Part shown: in pieces, positions 1 to 5,926 of the stretch
How the letters are laid out: each line of letters opens with the position of its first letter
How positions within the stretch are numbered: the first letter of the stretch is position 1
Origin: Chroococcidiopsidaceae cyanobacterium CP_BM_RX_35
GTDB lineage: Bacteria > Cyanobacteriota > Cyanobacteriia > Cyanobacteriales > Chroococcidiopsidaceae
Assembly (NCBI GenBank): GCA_019242465.1
Contig: JAFAVL010000027.1
Coordinates: 1-8,437 of the forward strand
DNA length: 8,437 bases
Direction: 5' to 3'
Notes under the pieces: generated by a model
Seen by the model: only the letters and a program-made list of their open reading frames with translations
Database searches by the model: none
What the model was told of the DNA's origin: nothing
Position numbers and translations under genes: made by a program

Positions 1-95
1 CACCAAGCCTTGCAGCTCTGGTGGGGGCTTGAAACCCACGGAAATTGCGAATTGCGAATTGTTTTGGGTAGCGTGTCATCAAAAGGTAATGCCTC
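1..95. other. Intergenic end of window, downstream of the terpene operon
   Basis: I see no credible gene in this stretch. It lies just downstream of the HAD hydrolase stop. It contains a short inverted repeat (GTGGG at 21-25 and CCCAC at 35-39, 9-nt loop) and a heptamer tandem repeat at 43-61. On the minus strand the hairpin has no T-tract after it, so it is at best a weak 3' end for the operon. The 64-residue plus-strand reading frame starting at 29 overlaps the hydrolase on the opposite strand, matches no family I know, and is not called. Confidence 0.6.
43..61. repeat. Heptamer tandem repeat AATTGCG, about 2.7 copies
   Basis: Units are at 43-49, 50-56 and a partial unit at 57-61. The repeat resembles the short tandemly repeated heptamers common between genes of filamentous and other large-genome cyanobacteria. 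It lies 34 nt beyond the hydrolase stop codon. Whether it has a function is unknown. Confidence 0.75.
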
Positions 96-755
96 CTATT
101 GCTTCTGAGCCAGTATTGTCGGTAGAGCTGAGAGATCGCGCACAATCCCTTGGGGTAATGCGTGATTCTCAATGTGTCGATCTACTAGGTAAGCATGTAT
201 CCCCAATGCCAGGGCTCCTTTGACACAAGGGATTTCATCATCAAACAATAAGCATTCGCTAGGGTTGACTCTTAAGGCATTCGTGACGCTAAGGTAGGAC
301 GCAGGTTCGGGTTTAGCGGCACCGATTGCCATCGCCGCGCAGGCAACATCCACAAACTCAGCTAGTCCAGCCGCAAGCAGAGAGGCATCGAGGCTAGCTA
401 GTGAGAAGTTAGAGAGCACTCCGACAAGTAAACCCCGCTGGCGAGATTCTATCAAAGCGGGTTTGGCATCTGGAAATGGGCGGACGATGCTAGTGTAATC
501 GAAGCGTAAGAGCTCTGATCGCACTGTGGCAGCAACTGCCAAATCATCACTCAGCCAATTCCAGAAGCCGTGCCAGAAGCTCTCCTCTTCGGCGACGCTA
601 CGCGGGAAACCCACAGTCTTACCCCACTGTTGCCAGCGTTGGAGAAGCTCATCGATTTTGAGCGGTAATAGGGGCTGGAAAAAGGTAGCAGCCTTCTCCA
701 TATCAAAACTCGTGAGTACACCATCGCGATCGAATATAACAGCACGGATTGGCAT
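96..755 (-). CDS. HAD-superfamily hydrolase, probable phosphatase of the diterpene operon
   Basis: This 219-residue protein has all four HAD motifs: motif I DRDGVLT with the nucleophile Asp9 and Asp11, motif II Ser115-Asn116 (LSNFS), motif III Lys148 in AKPEP, and motif IV Asp172-Asp173 (FDDE). A helical cap lies between motifs I and II, the layout of small cytosolic phosphatases and phosphoglucomutase-like HADs. The ATG at 755 sits six residues before motif I, so the start is sound. It begins 9 nt after the synthase stop with no clear ribosome site, suggesting coupled translation. The context suggests dephosphorylation of a prenyl phosphate or a by-product, but the substrate cannot be read from the sequence. 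M. tuberculosis Rv3376, beside its tuberculosinol genes, is also annotated as a HAD protein, as far as I recall. Residues about 47-58 may derive from a repeat element. Confidence 0.9.
   Translation of the reverse strand: MPIRAVIFDRDGVLTSFDMEKAATFFQPLLPLKIDELLQRWQQWGKTVGFPRSVAEEESFWHGFWNWLSDDLAVAATVRSELLRFDYTSIVRPFPDAKPALIESRQRGLLVGVLSNFSLASLDASLLAAGLAEFVDVACAAMAIGAAKPEPASYLSVTNALRVNPSECLLFDDEIPCVKGALALGIHAYLVDRHIENHALPQGIVRDLSALPTILAQKQ
583..614. repeat. Possible repeat-derived segment inside the HAD gene
   Basis: The stretch around cgacgctacgcgggaaaccc looks like the GC-rich repeats widely scattered in cyanobacterial genomes. It shares the core GGGAAACCC with the hairpin cluster in rpoN (its minus strand). 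It is translated as VGFPRSVAEE within the cap domain, keeping frame. This is recognition by eye from a short core only. Confidence 0.4.
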
Positions 756-764
756 AGTTGGCGG

Positions 765-1628
765 TTAAGTTGGGGGATCGATTGGTGCTGGATACCAGAA
801 GGGACCAAGGTGGGTACCCAACCCAATTGTTGGACCGTGTTCCCAAGCGGCGCGATGTAAAAGTGCCTCCTCAGCTCTGCCAGTTTTATCTTGCCGCCAA
901 GTGGGACGGAGGTAGGCGTAGTCGTAGAGTATGGTTCGCAATTCGCGTTCGGTCAGACTATAGCCAGGTCGCTGTGTCCAATAGCACTGGATCTCTTCGT
1001 ATAACAAAGGCGGTAGGTGGTCGAGAGCAACCAAGGGTTTACCAAAACTGAGCAGTAGTTTAGCAGGTGGAATATCAGCTCCGAAAAGAGCGCGTACTGC
1101 CTCCGCTTTTGTACAGGCACCGTTGGCAAATGCCTTACCAATCCAGGACCAGAGATTGTCATAGTCTAGTGTAGTGAGAAACCAGAGGTTAGGTCCGGTG
1201 GCAGCGCTAGTTGCCTGCTCTAGAGTAGCGGCTATGTCACTCAGTTCTGAAATGGAATTGCCAGCAACAATTAGCCTAACTCGCCAGTTGGCAGCTCGGT
1301 AGAAGTCGAGGGACTCAGAGCCAGCCAAGCCCCATTTCATCCAATGAAGAACCCGGTCGCGATACAGACTGCGTTCAGCAAAAATCTGGGGACGCCCTGC
1401 TGGTGCAATTAGATGCTGGACTCCAAAATGGAAAATCAGTTCCCAAGACCTTAGCATATGGGGATGTGACGAACGAGGATATTCTTCATTTATGGGAATA
1501 CCCGCTAAAGCAGCAGCACGGCGAGTGCCACCTGTCGCATAGATTATGGTGGTAGGCACGACTGGCTCCATCTCCTTTATCGGAGCAGCAAGAAACTCCT
1601 CTAAATTGGGGCATGAGTCTACAGTCAT
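765..1628 (-). CDS. Rv3378c-like diterpene synthase (cis-prenyltransferase fold)
   Basis: This 287-residue protein should act on the bicyclic diterpenyl diphosphate made by the upstream cyclase, removing diphosphate and adding water or another acceptor. The family link rests on remembered alignment to M. tuberculosis Rv3378c. An N-terminal EFL..P is shared. GGTRR (33-37) lines up with DGTRR, whose arginines bind diphosphate. Tyr50 keeps the exact spacing of Tyr51. Later come LDFYRAANWRVRLI and, near the C-terminus, LRTILYDYAYLR (230-241) against LRRILYDHIYLR. The length is close to that of Rv3378c (about 296). Rv3378c makes tuberculosinol and tuberculosinyladenosine, and a Herpetosiphon relative makes kolavelool. 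The oddity is Gly33 in place of catalytic Asp34. The ATG has a strong ribosome site (GAGGAG, 8 nt away) and overlaps the cyclase stop as ATGA. The product is not predictable from sequence. Confidence 0.85.
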   Translation of the reverse strand: MTVDSCPNLEEFLAAPIKEMEPVVPTTIIYATGGTRRAAALAGIPINEEYPRSSHPHMLRSWELIFHFGVQHLIAPAGRPQIFAERSLYRDRVLHWMKWGLAGSESLDFYRAANWRVRLIVAGNSISELSDIAATLEQATSAATGPNLWFLTTLDYDNLWSWIGKAFANGACTKAEAVRALFGADIPPAKLLLSFGKPLVALDHLPPLLYEEIQCYWTQRPGYSLTERELRTILYDYAYLRPTWRQDKTGRAEEALLHRAAWEHGPTIGLGTHLGPFWYPAPIDPPT

Positions 1629-3139
1629 TGAGAATTCTCCTCAAGAGCGAGTGCTAGCATAGCACTTAACTCGAAAGCGCGATCAATACGGGACGGACGA
1701 TACAACTCCTTAGCTATCCAGTACTTGTCCTCACCCGGATTGAAGGGACGATAATTGAGTAGCAGCCATTGATAAGCTTTCCGCAAAGTATCTAGGACAT
1801 CCTGAGTAACAAGGAATCCGCCGTCTCGCAGCGTGCGTAGTGTGAGAACACCATAGACCGTCTCCGCAGTTGTTGATTTATCATGCATCCCCCATCCTCC
1901 ATCTGCATGTTGATATGCAAGCACTGCGTCAACTGCTGATTTCACCCCTGGGATGTGTCCAGAATGTGTTAGCGCCAGCACTACATGCAATGTAGTGTAA
2001 AGCCAGGAGCTATGCCATTTATCAGCTAGCCATCGCCCATCAGGGCATTGACGCTCAACCAGAAATTTCTGTGGTCGAGCGACCTTCCTCCCAGAGATCG
2101 CTAGCGCATGAGTAGCGCGAGCAGTGACAGAGAGGGAGGGCTGAAGTTCCTCGGAGTAGGCAAAGAAGCAGCCATCATTTTCGAAATGTTCTAAGATTGC
2201 ATGACTGACCTGGTGTCCGGTAGCACAAAGTACAGCTATACCTGCGGCAGTATCGTCCCCATCAGGCATAAAAAAGTCGCTCATACCAAAACCTCTAGGT
2301 CTTAATGCATGTGCTAAATCACTCACCTGTAACCGCACTAGGTCTTGTAGTTGAGGATGCGTCAGAAGTCCAGTAATTAGGAGAATGTATAAGACAAACG
2401 TTTGCTCAAACCGATTGATTGGCCACACTGTTGGCACAACCCCTGGTATATCTTCGCCAGTTGCTGCTGCCGCCTGCAATAGGTAGTACCGTGCAACCTC
2501 ACGAACATCTGCCAAGTCAGTACGCCTAGCTGCTGCGTGTAGCCAGGCCGCCGTTGCAGCAGGGCTATGCCCAACTCCGCCTGAGGCATCAATTAGCGCG
2601 GGGTCAGGATCTGTTCCCCATGCCTCCCAGGAGTGAGCAGCTGTTGTGCCCGCGCTATGCTGCGTTCGGGTAATCAGCGAGCGGCGATGCTTCCCTAATG
2701 CTACAAGAGTTGCATAAGGCTCTTGCGGCAATCCCAACCCTGGCATCACTGATGCATCGAGTAGCCAGGGCAGGAGTAACTCTACACCGACTGGCAAATT
2801 ATCGGGTAGCGGTTGCCTCCACTGACCCATCTGCCGCTGAAGGAAGGTCAGACCCGCTCGCGCAGCGTTACGTGTTGCCATGCGGTTGCCGTAGGTGTAC
2901 AGTGCTAGCACTGACGCCAGTGTGGGGACATCGCGGGCGAGCGGTGCAGTGGGATTACCCCACCCACCATCAGCCTGTTGTTGGCTCAACAGCCAGTCCA
3001 CGGCAGGCCAAACCCCCTGCTGGGGTGGATAGAAGCGTAGTACTTGAGCGGTATCGTAGACTGAGGGGCTTATTAAGCCGCCATTTTTACCCAGGTTGGC
3101 GATTAGGTAACGGAGATCGGTCAGGAGAATGTCGATCAT
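1625..3139 (-). CDS. Class II diterpene cyclase (Rv3377c / copalyl-diphosphate-synthase-like)
   Basis: The enzyme should cyclise geranylgeranyl diphosphate by protonation, keeping the diphosphate, to give a labdane-, halimadane- or clerodane-type product. The catalytic DXDD motif is intact (DGDDTA, about 640 nt from the 3' end). Squalene-hopene-cyclase-like repeats bracket it: QQADGGWG near the N-terminus, QCPDGRW followed by DKWHSSWLYTT, and QHADGGWG. YDTAQV matches YDTAWV of Rv3377c, and WIAKELY matches its WIAKTLY near the C-terminus. No class I DDXXD domain is present, so a partner is needed, and it follows directly with a 4-nt overlap. The frame stays open to a GTG at 3298 (557 aa). I prefer the ATG at 3139 (504 aa) because it matches the 501 aa of Rv3377c, but no start has a good ribosome site; ATGs at 3148, 3235 and 3265 are alternatives. 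The skeleton made is unknown. Confidence 0.9.
   Translation of the reverse strand: MIDILLTDLRYLIANLGKNGGLISPSVYDTAQVLRFYPPQQGVWPAVDWLLSQQQADGGWGNPTAPLARDVPTLASVLALYTYGNRMATRNAARAGLTFLQRQMGQWRQPLPDNLPVGVELLLPWLLDASVMPGLGLPQEPYATLVALGKHRRSLITRTQHSAGTTAAHSWEAWGTDPDPALIDASGGVGHSPAATAAWLHAAARRTDLADVREVARYYLLQAAAATGEDIPGVVPTVWPINRFEQTFVLYILLITGLLTHPQLQDLVRLQVSDLAHALRPRGFGMSDFFMPDGDDTAAGIAVLCATGHQVSHAILEHFENDGCFFAYSEELQPSLSVTARATHALAISGRKVARPQKFLVERQCPDGRWLADKWHSSWLYTTLHVVLALTHSGHIPGVKSAVDAVLAYQHADGGWGMHDKSTTAETVYGVLTLRTLRDGGFLVTQDVLDTLRKAYQWLLLNYRPFNPGEDKYWIAKELYRPSRIDRAFELSAMLALALEENSQ
1637..1642 (-). promoter_or_regulatory. Strong Shine-Dalgarno site GAGGAG for the diterpene synthase
   Basis: GAGGAG on the minus strand ends 8 nt before the ATG at 1628. 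It lies inside the last codons of the cyclase gene and supports both the chosen start and coupled expression of the two enzymes. It is the clearest ribosome site in the operon. Confidence 0.8.
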
Positions 3140-3426
3140 GTAACTCATCCACTTGAAGAGAAATGCAGTGACATTAGCAGTGATGGGCAGACTCAAAGCA
3201 GTGTAGATTTTAGGATAGAGTGCTTCATAGCTCATCCAAGTAATCTGTATCAATAGTGACTTCATGAACTGGAAATAATGCTGTGATTGAACAGGCACTT
3301 ATCTAAATGCGCATGTTGTTCTTAAGGTGAGAGGATAGCAAAAATTCCTTTAGGAGGAATAGCCTTTTTTTAGGAAATACACCCATATTTATTGAAAATC
3401 AAAATAAATTATTTTGAGTTTAAGCC
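3140..3426. promoter_or_regulatory. Divergent control region between terpene operon and GGDEF/EAL gene
   Basis: About 290 nt separate the preferred cyclase start from the GGDEF/EAL start, or 128 nt if the GTG at 3298 is used. Both transcription units must be started from here. The part from about 3300 to 3426 is AT-rich. I see no convincing -35/-10 pair and no -24/-12 sigma-54 promoter. The only distinct structure is the inverted repeat at 3344-3360. Confidence 0.5.
3344..3360. promoter_or_regulatory. Inverted repeat ATTCCT-5-AGGAAT in the divergent promoter region
   Basis: A perfect 6-bp inverted repeat with a 5-nt spacer (TTAGG) lies 67 nt before the GGDEF/EAL start. Four nt later, on the plus strand, comes a run of seven T, so it could form a weak hairpin-plus-T structure in a leader RNA. 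Its place between two divergent genes equally fits an operator. Neither role can be settled from the sequence. Confidence 0.4.
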
Positions 3427-5781
3427 ATGAGTTCTAATTCTATTGAATTGGTTATTGGTCATGAAAAATCCAGCAATTTTCTGAATAAAGACCTAAATAC
3501 ATATCGCATATTTTGTGTGATTGGTGCGATTTTAATTCCGGGATTTTGGCTATCTCACAAATTAATTAATCCAGACGTTGTTGACTTCTTATTAGCAAGA
3601 TTATTATTTTCTTTTTTGTTCATCTCTATTTTGATTGCTTCTTATATAAGTAACTATATCAAAAATAACATTATCTATTTTCTCGAGATTTTACATTATG
3701 CTGTAACTATTTGGATTATATATCTTAATTTTCTGAATCATTTTTCTGATCATTCTGTGGCTCTGGTGGTAATTACTTTTGGTGTCATAATTATGGGGCT
3801 AAAAAGACGTGTCCATCTAATAGCCTATCCTTTAATCGTATTATTTCTGACTAGTTTAGCCTTTTTTTTGGTCTCCAGCCCCCAAGTAAATGGAGGCTTA
3901 TTCATAAGTAATCTAGCTACTGTTAGTATAATATCCTATATTGTTTCAGATTCTAGATTGAAGATCCAAGAAGAAATTACTGTTAGGGAAGAATTAATGA
4001 CGACTATATTTGACGAGTCAGCAGATGCATTGTTTTTAGTTCATAATATTAATCAAAAAATAATAAACTGCAATTCCCGTGCTACATCTGTATTTGAAGC
4101 AAAAGAAAAAAGCATGTTGATTGGAATTGAGATAAACACCTTAATAAATTCTGGACTAACTAAGGATATAAGTTTTAATATCAGAAATAAGATCAAGGAA
4201 TATGGCGTTTTTGCTAGCGTATTAGAATATGTAAATAAGAAGGGTCAAACAATATGGGGTGATACCATTATTAAAGAGATCAAGATATTCAATGAAACAA
4301 TTCTTCTCGTTCGAATTTCAGATATCACAGAGCGCAAGCAGGCAGAGGAGGCTCTACAACAGGCTAAAGATGAGTTAGAAAGACGGGTTGAGGAACGAAC
4401 AGCCGAACTATCACAATCTAATTTGCTTCTGAAACAGGAGATCGGTGATCGCCAGCGGGCAGAAGAGCAATTAACTTATGGTGCTTTTCACGATGCGCTA
4501 ACTGGACTGCCAAACCGAGCCTTATTTGTGGAGCGCCTGAGGCAGGCGGTTGAGCTGAAAAAATGGTATGAGGGCTATTTATTTGCTGTACTCTTCCTAG
4601 ATCTTGACCGCTTCAAAGTTGTCAATGACAGCCTCGGGCATATGGCTGGAGATCAACTTCTACTGGCGATCGCCAGTAGAATCAAGGCGTGCCTACGTGC
4701 CGAAGATATAGTCGCCCGTATTGGAGGGGACGAGTTCACAATTCTGCTGGAGGGTATCCAAGATGTTAGCGAAGCAAAAAGCGTTGCCAACCGGATTCAA
4801 GAGCAACTGAAGTTGCCTTTCATCCTGAGTGGAAATGAGGTATTTACCAGTGCGAGCATTGGAATCGCCCTCAGTGTGACAGATTATGACCGACCAGAAC
4901 AGATCTTGCGCGACGCTGATATGGCAATGTACAAAGCTAAGATGCGTGGCAAGGCACGCCATGAAGTATTTGACATCACCATGCATTCTTCCGCCATAGC
5001 TCGCTTACAGGTGGAAACCGACTTGCGGCGGGCCATCGAGCGTCAGGAGTTTCGGCTTCACTACCAGCCTATTGTTTCGCTAGATAGCGGTACAATCAAC
5101 GGGTTCGAGGCTCTTGTACGCTGGCAACATCCAGAACGCGGTCTTGTTTCCCCGGCGGAGTTCATCCCAATGGCAGAAGAAACCGGACTGATCGTTCCCC
5201 TTGGCTGGTGGGTTATCCACGAGGCGTGCCATCAAATGCATGTATGGCAAGCACAATTTCTCTCAGACGCTCCTTTATCGATCAGCATAAATATTTCCGG
5301 CAGACAATTTTCACAACTCGACTTAAGCGATCGAATAGAACAGATTTTGCAAGAGTTTAGCCTCGATCCTCGCACTTTAAAATTGGAACTCACAGAAAGT
5401 GCCATTGTGGAAAATGTCGAATCTGCAAACTTAATGCTGGCACAACTGCGAAAGCTAGGTATTCAGTTGTGTATGGACGACTTCGGTACTGGTTATTCAT
5501 CGTTAAGTTATCTACACCGCTTTCCTATAGATATGTTGAAGATTGACCGCTCCTTCGTTAGCAGAATGAGCCTTGATAATGAGAATTCGGAGATTGTCCG
5601 AACGATAGTGACACTAGCTCACAATTTGGGCATGAATATGACTGCCGAGGGGGTCGAAACAGCTGAGCAACTAGCTTTACTCAAGGAACTGAAGTGTGAA
5701 TATGGGCAAGGATACTTCTTTTCCAAACCGATAAACAGCGAAGCCGCAACAGCTTTGATTCCGAAGTTGGGAGTCGGATAA
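3427..5781 (+). CDS. Membrane sensor with PAS, GGDEF and EAL domains (cyclic-di-GMP turnover)
   Basis: This 784-residue protein makes or breaks down the messenger cyclic di-GMP at the inner membrane. Residues 26-175 form about six hydrophobic segments. A PAS-like domain spans about 190-300 and ends in ITERKQAEEAL; a coiled coil covers 303-348. The GGDEF domain (about 350-510) has intact GGDEF at 433-437, with an inhibitory I-site RAED (424-427) exactly five residues before it. The EAL domain (about 530-780) has EAL at 561-563, Asn622, ELTES at 654-658, DDFGTG at 684-689, KID at 705-707 and EGVET at 741-745. Both domains therefore look catalytically competent, and the membrane/PAS part probably decides which activity wins. 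No strong ribosome site precedes the ATG. The first ~890 nt are far more AT-rich than the rest, suggesting domain fusion. No link to the terpene genes is evident. Confidence 0.95.
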   Translation: MSSNSIELVIGHEKSSNFLNKDLNTYRIFCVIGAILIPGFWLSHKLINPDVVDFLLARLLFSFLFISILIASYISNYIKNNIIYFLEILHYAVTIWIIYLNFLNHFSDHSVALVVITFGVIIMGLKRRVHLIAYPLIVLFLTSLAFFLVSSPQVNGGLFISNLATVSIISYIVSDSRLKIQEEITVREELMTTIFDESADALFLVHNINQKIINCNSRATSVFEAKEKSMLIGIEINTLINSGLTKDISFNIRNKIKEYGVFASVLEYVNKKGQTIWGDTIIKEIKIFNETILLVRISDITERKQAEEALQQAKDELERRVEERTAELSQSNLLLKQEIGDRQRAEEQLTYGAFHDALTGLPNRALFVERLRQAVELKKWYEGYLFAVLFLDLDRFKVVNDSLGHMAGDQLLLAIASRIKACLRAEDIVARIGGDEFTILLEGIQDVSEAKSVANRIQEQLKLPFILSGNEVFTSASIGIALSVTDYDRPEQILRDADMAMYKAKMRGKARHEVFDITMHSSAIARLQVETDLRRAIERQEFRLHYQPIVSLDSGTINGFEALVRWQHPERGLVSPAEFIPMAEETGLIVPLGWWVIHEACHQMHVWQAQFLSDAPLSISINISGRQFSQLDLSDRIEQILQEFSLDPRTLKLELTESAIVENVESANLMLAQLRKLGIQLCMDDFGTGYSSLSYLHRFPIDMLKIDRSFVSRMSLDNENSEIVRTIVTLAHNLGMNMTAEGVETAEQLALLKELKCEYGQGYFFSKPINSEAATALIPKLGVG
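4658..4681. repeat. 24-bp perfect palindrome centred on a HIP1 octamer
   Basis: The left arm TTCTACTGGCGA is followed directly by its exact reverse complement, with GCGATCGC (4666-4673) at the centre. It lies in the GGDEF coding sequence, where it encodes LLLAIASRI. HIP1 is a highly over-represented cyanobacterial octamer, but the perfect extension to 24 bp is beyond the usual GGCGATCGCC. Confidence 0.85.
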
Positions 5782-5782
5782 T

Positions 5783-5830
5783 AAAAAGCCCTTGGGAGTC
5801 TTTCCGTGTTTCGACCCCAAGAGCTTCTTT
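5783..5830. terminator. Bidirectional rho-independent terminator between convergent genes
   Basis: The stem GCCCTTGGG (5788-5796) pairs with CCCAAGAGC (5816-5824) with one mismatch across a 19-nt loop. On the minus strand it is followed by TTTTTATTAT, a good T-tract for ending the activator-rpoN transcript. On the plus strand it is followed by TTCTTTGAATT, right after the GGDEF/EAL stop. It therefore probably serves both converging units. Confidence 0.75.
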
Positions 5831-5892
5831 GAATTACTCCTCACACTAACTAAAGTCTACAGCTTCCTTCCCAGAAGAATGATTGATTCTAG

Positions 5893-5913
5893 TGACACTT
5901 CTAGCACCGTCAC
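5893..5913. repeat. Short inverted repeat just downstream of rpoN
   Basis: GTGAC at 5893-5897 pairs with GTCAC at 5909-5913 across an 11-nt loop. It lies 14 nt beyond the rpoN stop. It has no T-tract and is weak, so it may only help protect the 3' end of the message. Confidence 0.3.
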
Positions 5914-5926
5914 AAGAATCGACCTA

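Noticed and set aside
43..61. Heptamer repeat considered as the start of a CRISPR array or phage attachment site
   Set aside because: Units are 7 nt and directly adjacent with no spacers, and there is no tRNA or integrase in the window.
526..1051. Plus-strand reading frames opposite the HAD and synthase genes
   Set aside because: They overlap well-supported minus-strand genes, lack ribosome sites and motifs, and have compositions expected of complementary frames.
1515..1530. Minus-strand TGGCAC-N5-GTGCT, one base from a sigma-54 -24/-12 promoter consensus
   Set aside because: It lies inside the synthase gene and encodes the conserved GGTRRAA motif; there is no gene start at a suitable distance downstream, so the match is most likely imposed by the protein sequence.
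2698..3156. Plus-strand 152-residue reading frame
   Set aside because: It is wholly opposite the cyclase gene, shows no recognisable motif, and is explained by the low stop frequency in the GC-rich complementary frame.
4693..4986. Minus-strand 97-residue reading frame within the GGDEF region
   Set aside because: It is antisense to a strongly conserved domain and resembles no family; treated as a shadow frame.
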